DNA from: Thermogemmatispora sp042408735
Lineage (GTDB): Bacteria > Chloroflexota > Ktedonobacteria > Ktedonobacterales > Ktedonobacteraceae
Reading direction: 5' to 3'
Length of the DNA: 64,000 nt
Assembly (NCBI RefSeq): GCF_042408735.1
Contig: NZ_JBHOQV010000047.1
Location: forward strand, 79,276 to 143,275
The notes beneath the pieces are model-generated. The model worked only from the letters and a program-made list of their open reading frames with translations. It ran no database searches and was not told the DNA's origin. Positions 27,772 to 35,822 of this stretch are shown piece by piece. Each line of letters begins with the position of its first letter. The stretch's first letter is position 1. A program made the position numbers and the translations under genes.

Positions 27772-29073
27772 ATGCGTGCCCTGATTCGCTATAAGTATCT
27801 GAGCGGGCGGCGCAACAACGCCGGTCCATTCTTTGTCTGGAGCACTGTGGCTGTCTGCGCCCTCTTCTTTTGCCTGCTCACTTTTGCCACAGCCTTTGGT
27901 CTGAGCCAGGGCCGTCATCTGACGCCGGCCGCTCTCGAGATCTGGCTGCTGATGGTGGGAGTGCTGCTCATCGATCTCAACGTCGGACGCCAGGCCCCGC
28001 TCAACCTCACTCTGGCACGCGAGTGGGAGTTTCTGACAACCCTGCCGCTCTCGCCGGTCAGTATTGCCGTTGTGGAGCTGTTTGAGTGGTTGTTGACCAG
28101 CGTCCTCTCTGTCGTCGCCTTCCTGATTGCTCCTCTGACGGCCTGTATGCTCACAGCGAGCGTTCCCTTTGCGCTGACGCTGCAGGCGCAGGCTGCCTTG
28201 CTGCTCTATTGCCTCTTGATCATCCTGGCCGGTGTGGCCCTACATCTGCTCTCTCTGCGTAGAGCAGCCTATGTGACCGTTCCCGTTCGCCTGATGAGCC
28301 TTATATGCATCTCTATCATTGTTATTGATATCTCGCCTCTGGAGCAGCTTAAGATTCAGTCGCAGCTCCTTGCTACTCTGCGTGAGCATCTGACGCAACT
28401 GGTCTCGCTCTGGCTCTGGCCGAGCACCTGGGCTGTCGAGAGCATGCGGGGAGCGCTCATCTTCTGGCTGCCGCTGGTGGGCGCGACTGCCCTGCTGGCC
28501 TGGGTCAGTGTGCCGGGCTTGCTGCGCTACTGGCAACAGCAGGAGCGCGCGCCTCGTCGTTCCTCCGGCTATCCTCTGCGCTGGCGTCCCGACTCCGGAT
28601 GGGCTCTGGCCTGCTGGCTTGCTCTCGATATGATCTTCTCTCCCACGCTGCGTGTGATTCCTCTTACATTGAATTGTGTCATAAATATTGTTCCAATTTG
28701 GTATTTGATGCATTTGAACAATCAAGAACTCTGGCTGGCCTCTCTCTTCCTGGCCACGGCTCAGCTCGGCTGGCCGCTCTATCCCTATCTACAGAACACC
28801 TATCGCGTCCTGGAGGACCAGGGTCTGCCGCTCTCGCCAGCCGATGGCCTGCGTGCCTTCATGGTCGCCTGTGCGCTGATCTATCTCCCTTCGATGGTGG
28901 TTGCCCTGGTCATCAGCCTGCTGGTTGCTCCCACGCCTGGCCTCCTGCCCGGCCTCTTGCTCGGCCTGGTGGGCGTCTTTGCTCTGGCGTACTGTGCCTG
29001 GCGCGGTGTGTCCCCTCTGGGAGGCTTCCTGGTGCTGGCACTCATCGAGCTGCTGGCGGCTTTCTGTATGTGA
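27772..29073 (+). CDS. ABC-2-like multi-span membrane protein of the bacteriocin-like cluster
   Basis: The 433-aa protein has about 10-12 hydrophobic spans in two groups, separated by a polar loop near residues 270-295 (QQQERAPRRSSGYPLRWRP). The N-terminal RYKYLSGRRNNAGPFF and the helix pattern resemble permease subunits of ABC-2 exporters. ATG 27772 (GAGAAGGG about 10 nt upstream) is preferred to an upstream in-frame ATG at 27715. In circular-bacteriocin loci a large membrane protein of this kind is needed for maturation and secretion (family knowledge). It lies 118 nt after the precursor gene. Confidence 0.6.
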   Translation: MRALIRYKYLSGRRNNAGPFFVWSTVAVCALFFCLLTFATAFGLSQGRHLTPAALEIWLLMVGVLLIDLNVGRQAPLNLTLAREWEFLTTLPLSPVSIAVVELFEWLLTSVLSVVAFLIAPLTACMLTASVPFALTLQAQAALLLYCLLIILAGVALHLLSLRRAAYVTVPVRLMSLICISIIVIDISPLEQLKIQSQLLATLREHLTQLVSLWLWPSTWAVESMRGALIFWLPLVGATALLAWVSVPGLLRYWQQQERAPRRSSGYPLRWRPDSGWALACWLALDMIFSPTLRVIPLTLNCVINIVPIWYLMHLNNQELWLASLFLATAQLGWPLYPYLQNTYRVLEDQGLPLSPADGLRAFMVACALIYLPSMVVALVISLLVAPTPGLLPGLLLGLVGVFALAYCAWRGVSPLGGFLVLALIELLAAFCM

Positions 29074-29218
29074 GGTGGGGGCTGGGGAACTGCTCTAACC
29101 GTGTGTGAGTCCGTCAGCCTCGAGGGCTGTCAAGAGGAGCAATCGGCAAGACAAGGCAAAGTAAGGCAGGACAGGACAAGATAAGGCGGAGTGAGGACAG
29201 GAAGGAAAGGAGATCCGC

Positions 29219-29752
29219 ATGCCGGTGCGCAGCCTGGTGCTCGTGGTGCTGGCCACTTGGGGACTCTTCCTGCTGGGATGCTGGAGCGGCTATGTCTCAT
29301 TTGACCTGGCTCCAGTGCATCTGCATCCGTTGCAGCTCGCCGGGGGGCAAGCTTTCTGGGAGATCATCGCCACCAATACGCCAACGGCGCTGATCATTGC
29401 TCTGGCCAGTCTTTTCACCTTTGGTCTGGCGGGAGCCATCATGATCTTCATTATCGGGGCAACCACTGGCAGCCTGGTGCATGCCGCCCTGTTCGCGCAC
29501 TGGACGCCGGGCCTGGTGCTCCTGGCGCTGCTGCCCCACGGTCTGCTGGAAATCAGTAGCTTCGGCATCTTTCTAGGGACCGGGGCGTTCTGGCCGTTCT
29601 CTGCCCTGCGGCACTGGCTCTATGCTGCGCCCTGGCCGGAACACTCTGCCCTACGGCGGACGCTCTGGCAGGGGCTGGCTGCTCTGCTGCTGCTCGTGCT
29701 GGCGGCCTTGATCGAAAGCTATCTCACACCGCTGCTCATCCACCATCTGTGA
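29219..29752 (+). CDS. SpoIIM/DUF95-family membrane protein
   Basis: The 177-aa protein has four to five spans and the two SpoIIM landmarks: LLPHGLLEISSFGIFLGTG, and AALIESYLTPLLI at the C-terminus. DUF95 proteins are a hallmark of circular-bacteriocin clusters, where they take part in secretion, cyclisation or immunity, as well as being sporulation proteins elsewhere. AAGGAG precedes ATG 29219. A purine-rich, repetitive leader (AGGACA/AAGGC units, about 29150-29215) lies upstream. The next gene begins 9 nt after its stop, so it is co-transcribed with the ATPase. Confidence 0.8.
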   Translation: MPVRSLVLVVLATWGLFLLGCWSGYVSFDLAPVHLHPLQLAGGQAFWEIIATNTPTALIIALASLFTFGLAGAIMIFIIGATTGSLVHAALFAHWTPGLVLLALLPHGLLEISSFGIFLGTGAFWPFSALRHWLYAAPWPEHSALRRTLWQGLAALLLLVLAALIESYLTPLLIHHL

Positions 29753-29761
29753 GGAGAATGC

Positions 29762-30598
29762 ATGATTGAGTTTCAGCACGTCACGAAGCGCTATGGCATG
29801 TTCGTGGCGCTCAACAACGTCAGCTTCACCGTTGCGGCCGGCGCGGTGACGGCGCTGGTGGGCCATAACGGCTCTGGCAAGACCACCAGCCTGCGCCTGA
29901 TGGTTGGTCTGCTCGTGCCCGATGAGGGGAGTGTCTCCGTGCTTGGCCTGACGCCCCAGCGCCAGGCGCTGCAGGTGCGGCAGCGTATCTCCTATCTCCC
30001 CGATGCTCCTTTTGCCACGCCCCACCTGACGGGCCTGGAGCATCTGCAGTTCCACGCCGATGTCTACCGGCAGCCGGAGGCCGTTGAGCGCGCCAGAGAG
30101 CTTGCTGAGCGCTACCGCCTGGGGCGTGTCCTCGATCAGCCAGTGCGCAGCTACTCCCGTGGCATGCTGCAGCGCCTCGCGCTCATTCGCGCGCTGATGA
30201 TCGATGTTCCGGTTCTGCTCCTCGATGAACCCTTTAATGCCCTCGATCCACTGGCGCTGGCGCTGCTGGCCGACGATCTCAAGGGGCGCGCCGCTCAGGG
30301 GCGCTGCGTGCTGGTCTCCAGCCATCTGCTCGCGATGCTCAGGGAGCTGGCTGAGGAGGTGCTGGTGCTCAGGCGTGGCCAGCTCGTCTACAGCGGGCCG
30401 TTGGCCGACGTTGACTGGTCGCAACAGGTGCCGCTCTGGTTCGATCCCTCGGGTGACGATGAGGACGAGGAGGGTGCTGATAGTGACTATGAGGAGGAGG
30501 CCGAGTCGGCGGAGGAAGAAGAGGAGGACGACGGGGGAGATTCCGCTGGTGAGCTGCCTGCCTCTCGCGCCTATGATGAAAGGAGGTCCTTGCGATGA
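29762..30598 (+). CDS. ABC transporter ATPase of the bacteriocin-like cluster
   Basis: The 278-aa protein contains Walker A GHNGSGKTT (34-42), signature SYSRGMLQRL (in place of LSGGQ, usual for the CcmA/ABC-2 class), Walker B VLLLDEPFNALD and a switch His in SSHLLAMLREL. The last 45 residues are an extraordinary acidic tail (runs of D/E such as EEEAESAEEEEEDDGG), not seen in typical family members. It should energise export with the membrane protein at 27772-29073. Its stop overlaps the next start (ATGA). Confidence 0.88.
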   Translation: MIEFQHVTKRYGMFVALNNVSFTVAAGAVTALVGHNGSGKTTSLRLMVGLLVPDEGSVSVLGLTPQRQALQVRQRISYLPDAPFATPHLTGLEHLQFHADVYRQPEAVERARELAERYRLGRVLDQPVRSYSRGMLQRLALIRALMIDVPVLLLDEPFNALDPLALALLADDLKGRAAQGRCVLVSSHLLAMLRELAEEVLVLRRGQLVYSGPLADVDWSQQVPLWFDPSGDDEDEEGADSDYEEEAESAEEEEEDDGGDSAGELPASRAYDERRSLR

Positions 30599-31098
30599 AA
30601 AGAAGCCTGGAGGCGCACAGAGCCGTGGAGTGGCTGAACATGCTCCTCCTCGACCGCTGGTGGAATCCCCTCTTTGTGGGGCTGCTTCTGCTGGCCTTTG
30701 TGAATACGGCCTTCCACGTCGGACAGGGCGGCCTGCTGCCGCGGGGCCTGCCGCTAGCGGTCGTCATAGGCCTGGTCGGCCTGACGGGGGTCTGTGTGAG
30801 CCTGCTGATGACCCTGCTGGTCGCCCTCTTCCTGGCCGTCCTGGGCTGGTTCTTCTCTGCCCGCCTGCCCTACAGAATCCTGCTGCGCATCGCGGCCATT
30901 GATCTGCTCATCAGGCTGCTGCTGGGTCTGCCCTTCTTGCCCCAGACGCTGCCCTGGAAGATCCTGATCGAATGTCTCTCCTGTCTCTACCTGAGCCCGG
31001 CCATCTGGGCGGCCCTGCCGTGGGAGCAGCGCCGGCCCCTCGCCTTCATTGTGGGGATCATTCCTTCTCTGTTTGTCCTGGTCATGTTGCTGGCATAA
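30595..31098 (+). CDS. Four-span membrane protein ending the bacteriocin-like operon
   Basis: The 167-aa protein with four hydrophobic spans overlaps the ATPase gene by 4 nt, so it belongs to the same operon. The layout (AVVIGLVGLTGVCVSLLMTL, PYRILLRIAAIDLLIRLLLG) recalls YIP1-like membrane proteins. It has a basic N-terminus (MKRSLEAHRAVEW). It could serve in immunity or as an accessory transport subunit; neither is shown by sequence. Confidence 0.6.
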   Translation: MKRSLEAHRAVEWLNMLLLDRWWNPLFVGLLLLAFVNTAFHVGQGGLLPRGLPLAVVIGLVGLTGVCVSLLMTLLVALFLAVLGWFFSARLPYRILLRIAAIDLLIRLLLGLPFLPQTLPWKILIECLSCLYLSPAIWAALPWEQRRPLAFIVGIIPSLFVLVMLLA

Positions 31099-31244
31099 CG
31101 ACATAACGATGAGGGCCGCTCTGGTCTGGCATGTCTGCGCCGCCGTGGGGTGAGTTGATTCCCTATGACTTTTTTCTGGCTTTGCTGTCTAAGGGGGAGG
31201 TCTGCAGCGCGAGGGTTCCCTCTGGATGCTGTACCGGTCAATGA

Positions 31245-31904
31245 TCACGAAAGGTCTCCACAAGGAGGGTAGAAGGCAAGCCGGTTGTCAACGATATTGG
31301 TCAGGCGTTTTCTAATCTCACTCTCGAACGCTTTAGTCTCGTACTGAACTTTTGTTCCCAAGTTCTGGGTTTTCTGGTCATTCTGCTGATCGGCTGGATG
31401 ATCGCCAATGTGCTGAGCAGAACGGTGATGGTCGTGCTGCGCAGGATCGGCTTTGAGCGGCTGGGGACGCGCATCGGCCTCGATCGTCTGGCGCAGAGAA
31501 CGGAGGTGCGGCCGAACACGGTGACGATCCTGAGGAGGATCGTCTACTGGTTCGTCTTCCTGCTGGTGCCGACGGTGGATGCTCTGAGGCTGACGGTGGT
31601 GAATAGCATTCTGAACGAGCTGATCGTCCATAGCCCCAATGTCTTTGTCGCTGGGCTGCTCCTCTTCCTGGGGACGCTGGCGGCCAGCTTTGTAGCGGAT
31701 ATCGTGCGTGGGGCGACGGCGGCCGCTGGCGTGGGGCAACCGCATCTCTTCGCCGCAATTGCGGGATGTGCCATTATTGCCTTCGCTGGGCTGATCGCCC
31801 TTGAGCAACTGCAGATCGCTCCCGCCTTGCTGAATATTCTCTTCACGGCTGTCGCTGAGCATCGACCCAGTGCTCAAGCAGATGCAGGAGACGCCTCCCC
31901 GTGA
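31245..31904 (+). pseudogene. Truncated small-conductance-channel-like TM-helix protein
   Basis: The frame, open from 31245, encodes VLRRIGFERLGTRIGLDRLA, RRIVYWFVFLLVPTVDAL, LLLFLGTLAASFVADIVRGA and ALEQLQIAPALLNILFTAV, matching the conserved TM-helix repeat proteins related to MscS channels. A strong AAGGAGG (31262-31268) is present, but no ATG/GTG/TTG occurs in frame until internal ATG 31398. The expected glycine-rich end after LFTAV is replaced by unrelated residues. Start loss and C-terminal truncation indicate a pseudogene. Confidence 0.55.
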
Positions 31905-32276
31905 GGGCGCTGGCGTTGCGGCTCTCGCGCGCCATTTTCAGAGCGCTCACCCCGGCATTGAGCGCCAGCCGCTGCGCCCCCGGCAGCTCTCCCCACGAGG
32001 CATCGCGCGCCAGGCTCAGGCTACGCACAGAGAAAGCACATACCAGCAGCCCGGCCGCCTGCAGATAATCGCCCAGAAGACCCTCCAGGCTCTCCAGACC
32101 GCAGGAGTGGAACGCCGCAACTGCCCGAGCCGTCTCAATATTGGCGGCTGCCACCACTACCATCCCCGCATCTGACCGATCTGGGCAATCAGGCCCGTTC
32201 CCATCTGGCCAACCTCTACCAGCCCGACGCGAAGCGGACGCTTCTCGCGCTGGCGCTGTTCAGGTTCCGCTACCAG
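31843..32276 (-). pseudogene. Remnant of a NAD-binding oxidoreductase (COG4091-like) with frameshift
   Basis: Minus-strand frames give KRPLRVGLVEVGQMGTGLIA then QIGQMRG and, after a one-base frame change near 32165, MVVVAAANIETARAVAAF. This is a Rossmann start (GxGQMG) typical of predicted homoserine-dehydrogenase-like proteins that accompany sorbitol/erythritol catabolism (family knowledge). The remaining residues down to 31843 are helical and unrecognised, perhaps another fragment. It lies directly downstream of a PTS-sorbitol IIA remnant, consistent with a decayed sugar-alcohol operon. Confidence 0.45.
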
Positions 32277-32282
32277 AAGACG

Positions 32283-32687
32283 TTAATACTCCTCCTCCAG
32301 TCTGAGCAGTTCAAGGGCGGTGCCTGCGGAGGGCAGGCCCGCCAGGGCCGGCTCGCGCCCAGCATCAAAGTGCATCACCAGACGGCCCAGCGTTGTCCAG
32401 TTTGCGCTGGCAACCTCTCCGACCGCCATCACGCGGTAGCTGGCGACCGGCGTCTCCCCCCACCAGGCGCCGGCTCGCTGAAGCGCTGCAGGTCGCCGAC
32501 GGCGATCGGGGCAGGCAGGCCGGCGCCGTCATGCACCGGCGAGACCTCGCCCAGCCCGGCAGGCGCCGGCTGATCAAAGAAAATCAGGATGCCTTGCGGC
32601 AGAAACTCCTCAACGAGCGGACCGATCTCCTGAACGATGGCCCGGTACCTGACGAAGAGACGCTCCTCGCTCCGCGAACCTCAGCGG
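32283..32687 (-). pseudogene. Decayed PTS glucitol/sorbitol IIA component
   Basis: One frame reads RYRAIVQEIGPLVEEFLPQG, ILIFFDQPAPAGLGEVSPVH and PIAVGDLQRFSEPAPGG. A shift in a C6 run (32456-32461) continues as SYRVMAVGEVASANWTTLGR, LVMHFDAGREPALAGLPSAG to a stop at 32283. This matches the GutA/SrlB fold (IG...FxxxAPxxLxExxxxH, then AVGxVAxxNxxxLG). The frame has no start codon and a stop precedes it at the 5' end, so the gene is dead. Confidence 0.6.
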
Positions 32688-32940
32688 AGGGACGATTGCT
32701 CTCCATGGACAAAGTGGATCGGGTGGGCACGTGCCTCATGTTTGAGGCGTGGGCGAGGGCCGTGGTGCGCCAGGCAAGATCGCAGCAGTATTCGAGCACG
32801 AGGAGCAGCACAGGCCATGCCACGGCGTGGGCACAGCGCTGGCAGATAATGCGCTTGATATATAGCGAAGCGTAGATGACAGTATGGACTGTCGGGCAAC
32901 CGTAGTAAGGACAATCCAGCTCGGTCTGGCAGGCGATCAT
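32584..32940 (-). CDS. Doubtful zinc-ribbon-like protein
   Basis: ATG 32940 opens a 118-codon frame with CPYYGC and CQRC pairs (a possible zinc ribbon) followed by a hydrophobic stretch (AVAWPVLLLVLEYCCDL). The second half overlaps the PTS IIA remnant in another frame and has no coding character. The ribosome-binding site is poor. It may be a 5' fragment of a small zinc-ribbon membrane protein. Confidence 0.25.
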   Translation of the reverse strand: MIACQTELDCPYYGCPTVHTVIYASLYIKRIICQRCAHAVAWPVLLLVLEYCCDLAWRTTALAHASNMRHVPTRSTLSMESNRPSAEVRGARSVSSSGTGPSFRRSVRSLRSFCRKAS

Positions 32941-32968
32941 GGCTACGCCCCTCTCTGATGAGATCGCC

Positions 32969-33240
32969 GCCGGCCAGCCCCGGCCCGCCAATCCTCAAAA
33001 GAGCCTGCGGGCCGGGCCTGCCTCGGCTGATCGACGGCGGTGTATGTGACACATGATTCATGTATCATATATCGAGGCATCTGTCAAGGGAGAGAGGACA
33101 ACTTCCCCCTTGACAACGGCGCTTTTCTGACTATCATGATACATGAATCATGTGTCATATGATGAGTGACTCATGGTTCACTCAGCCGGTCAAGGCGGTG
33201 GCCCGTCTGCCCAGCCCAAGAGCACGGCCCGGCACTCGAT
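32969..33240 (+). repeat. 272-bp direct repeat, copy 2
   Basis: The same segment as 24301-24572 in the same orientation, 8.67 kb away, with about 15 substitutions and no net length change. The nested palindromes are conserved exactly. Differences cluster in the spacer regions, one of them turning the -10 into TATCAT. Confidence 0.9.
33110..33137 (+). promoter_or_regulatory. Rightward promoter within repeat copy 2
   Basis: TTGACA (33110-33115), a 16-bp spacer and TATCAT (33132-33137), followed by the palindrome TGATACATGAATCATGTGTC. It drives the truncated lipoprotein gene at 33292. Confidence 0.5.
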
Positions 33241-33291
33241 GCGGCTGCGCAGCAACGGGGCTGTCACCAGCGGAAGGAGGAAAGCGAGACC

Positions 33292-33543
33292 ATGAGGCTT
33301 CTGAGACTACCGGTGTCAGCGGAGCGCCGCTGGCCCAGTGTTGCGGGAAGGGGGCTGCTGCTCTGTTTGCTGCTGCTCCTGGTGAGTGCCTGTGGCAGCA
33401 CGAGCGGCGGCAGTGGAGGAGCAGCGAGCACGCCCGGCGTCAGTGCCGACACCATCACCATTGGGGGCGTCCTTGACACTACCGGCCCCATCAAGGTCAT
33501 TTGTGCCCCGATTGCCACTGGGAGGCAGAGTTTACAACCTTGA
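33292..33543 (+). pseudogene. 5' fragment of a branched-chain amino-acid-type ABC binding lipoprotein
   Basis: ATG 33292 (GGAAGGAGGAAAGC upstream) encodes a lipoprotein signal ending LLLLVSAC (Cys34), a Gly/Ser linker and SADTITIGGVLDTTGPIKVI, the start of a type I periplasmic binding fold. The frame then breaks into unrelated residues and stops at 83 codons. Nearly the whole binding domain is missing. Confidence 0.6.
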
Positions 33544-34026
33544 AGAGAGGCAAAGGCTGGCTGCTGCCATTCGAGTTGTGCTCGAGTTGGCTCCCGAGGC
33601 CGAGGCGCGGCAGTGACTTTCTCGTTGCTTGCTGGACTCATGCCGTGGCAGCGCAGCGTCGACGCCGGGGGCGCCCGCTCGGAAGAGAAAGCGCCTCATT
33701 GGTGGCGCCCCCGGTACGGTCAGCGGGAAAGCCACCTATCGCTAGTGCCTTTGTGATGGGGAGGCCAGCCTCCAGACTGGCAGCCGTCAATGGATAGTGC
33801 TGGGCAAACTGCTGATGAAGGTTGCTCAGGTAAGAGTAGCTCCCTCCAGATGAGAGAGCCGCCGGGCAGAGAGTCCCTTGCGTTCCAGGTCTGCTCGCAG
33901 AGCAAGCAGATCGGCCACAGGCTGCTCAAACTGGCTGCGTGCTGCATCAACGGCTTCTGCCAGGGTCTGTTTGTGACGAGAACCTATATTGATCTGGCTC
34001 TGGCTGCTAGAGAACCGGTCGAGAAA
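33544..34026. other. Gap with coding debris between binding-protein remnant and transposase
   Basis: The plus-strand frame ending at 33616 (EERQRLAAAIRVVLELAPEA) and a minus-strand frame at about 33826-33960 (QTLAEAVDAARSQFEQPVAD, LERKGLSARRLSHLEGATL) read like helical protein tails without starts. Neither is assigned. They are probably relics of rearrangement next to the IS element. Its left end must lie near here, but no clear terminal inverted repeat was identified. Confidence 0.35.
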
Positions 34027-35550
34027 TCACGCAGCTTCCTGAAACTTAGCAGAGGATTGCTGGGAACGAGCCAGAACATGTCAGTTGTGGACAACGGCGC
34101 ATCTGCCCAGATCGAAGAGATTCTTGGGTGTGCCACAGTAGCGTGCCTGCCGTCCTCGCCATCGGCCAATATGGGCCAGGGTATGCTCAACCGCCACTCG
34201 TTCACGCAGGATCTTTCGGCCTTCTGGAGTTTGCTGACGTTGACGCAATTCCGCGAGCAAAGCTTCATCGGGATGAATGCTCACACTACGCCCTTTGGAA
34301 TTGGTGGTGCATTGCGTTTGCAGAAGACACTCCGCACAAGGACCTTCGGGGAAGTGAACCACACCACCAGGCACAAAAGGCCTCTCTTGCCCTGCTGGAC
34401 ACCGGATAGCCTGCCGTTTCCAATCGAGGGAAAAGGCCTGCTTAGAAAAGCGCTTCCCCTCGCGCACCGGCGAGGCTTTGCAATAGATCTCCATCTCACC
34501 ACTGCGCTTGCGCACAAGATGGCTACTCAAATAGCCCCGGTCGATATGGAGTTCTTTCAACACCACATGTTGCCGTTCCAGGTCTGCGCTGATCTCTCTG
34601 GCGACACTGGCTTCTGGCACATTCGCAGGCGTGATACCCACTGCACGGATGAGACCTGTATCCAGGTCGTGCAAGACATGGCGTTTGTATCCGTCAACTC
34701 GTATACTTCGACTTTTGCGTTCGTGACGCATGTCGGCATCTTCGACGCTGATGCGTCGATCTTTGGCGACGCCTTTGATCAGGCTGGCCTTCCCATTCTC
34801 ATCGACCTGCACATCTTGCTCTTTCACCTGGCGAGCAATTTCTAGAGATGCTTCGGCCTGTTCCGCCTCATCCTGTTGTAATGCCTGCACCCAGGTTTCC
34901 AGCGCCTGTAACGCGTTCAAAACCAGGCTCAACGCCTCTGCTCGCTGCCCTGGCTGATCCCAATCTCGGTCGAGCATCGCTTTCAGGCTTGTTCCACTGA
35001 CCACGTCTGCTCCCGCCTCGTGTCCCACTTCGACCAAATCTCTTCCTTGTTGCTCGGCTACCACGCGCAGCACCTTTTTGAGCGCGTGGCCTAAAAGATT
35101 GTACGTATCTTCGACTCGGCCCGCTCCCCATAACGGACTGCTGTCCAACGCTGCGCGTAAGGTCCGGGCTCCAAACTCCTGAGTGTGGCTCGCCATCTTG
35201 ATGGCACGTTCGATGAGCCGTTGGTCCATGTGCGTCTCGATGAGCCGCTTTCGGAAAGCCACCAGAGTCCCTTTGCTCAACGGCGCCTGCCTGGTATCCA
35301 GGCAATCCAACACCAATTGCCACCGCCGATCCATGAGTGTAGCCTCAATCACTTCATCATCCGAGGCACCTGTGTATGCCTGGAGAATGGTCACCAGAGC
35401 CAATTGTGCTGGCGGAATAGGAGGGTGCCCACGCAGACCCGGGGCATACAGTGTTGCCAGTTCTTCTTAAAACGTGTCATCAAATAACCCGTGGCGGTGA
35501 TAACGGAGAAAGACAAACAACTTCGCTCGTTTGATGCGTGTGATGACCAT
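34027..35550 (-). pseudogene. IS1182-like transposase with two in-frame nonsense codons
   Basis: From ATG 35550 (GGAGAG upstream) to the stop at 34027 the frame is 508 codons without a frameshift, but TAA occurs at codon 28 (35467-35469, in FDDTF*EELATLYAP) and TGA at codon 490 (34081-34083, in VVHN*HVLARSQQ). The protein has the N-terminal DUF772-type domain (LYAPGLRGHPPIPPAQLALV, FRKRLIETHMDQRLIERAI) and a DDE core (DSSPLWGAGRVEDTYNL, KELHIDRGYLSSHL, RERVAVEHTLAHIGRWRGR) of the IS1182/IS5 superfamily. A single substitution explains each stop. The copy should be immobile unless helped in trans. Confidence 0.85.
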
Positions 35551-35641
35551 GTGCTCTCCATGTGAGAGTTCCACTGGAGGATGCCTAGCTGTAGGGCGCA
35601 TGTGGTGCTCCTTTGCTCTTCTTTTTTACGGATGGCAAACG

Positions 35642-35670
35642 AGGCTCAGCCCACGGCTTGAGCTGAGCCT
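35642..35670. terminator. 9-bp inverted repeat beside the IS
   Basis: AGGCTCAGC (35642-35650) and GCTGAGCCT (35662-35670) make a perfect stem with an 11-nt loop. It may terminate the hydrolase operon or mark the IS boundary. A CTTTTTT-like run lies on its left side (35625-35636), which fits termination of leftward transcription. Confidence 0.35.
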
Positions 35671-35822
35671 GCGTGGCCGAGGCTTTGCGTGAGGGTGAGA
35701 CTTGTCGATGGATCAAGGGAGTCGTTCATGACCTGAAGAGGAAACCAGGTGTCTTGTTTCCCGAACACATTCATACTGGGGTGGAGTTACGTTGCTTAAC
35801 TCCACTCCACACTCAAAAGCCA

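Noticed and set aside
34081..34083. TGA in the transposase as a recoded selenocysteine or readthrough codon
   Set aside because: A second nonsense codon (TAA) is present near the start and no SECIS-like hairpin is visible; loss of function is simpler.
33790..34845. Plus-strand frame of 351 codons
   Set aside because: Mostly antisense to the transposase; its N-terminal part has no coding evidence.
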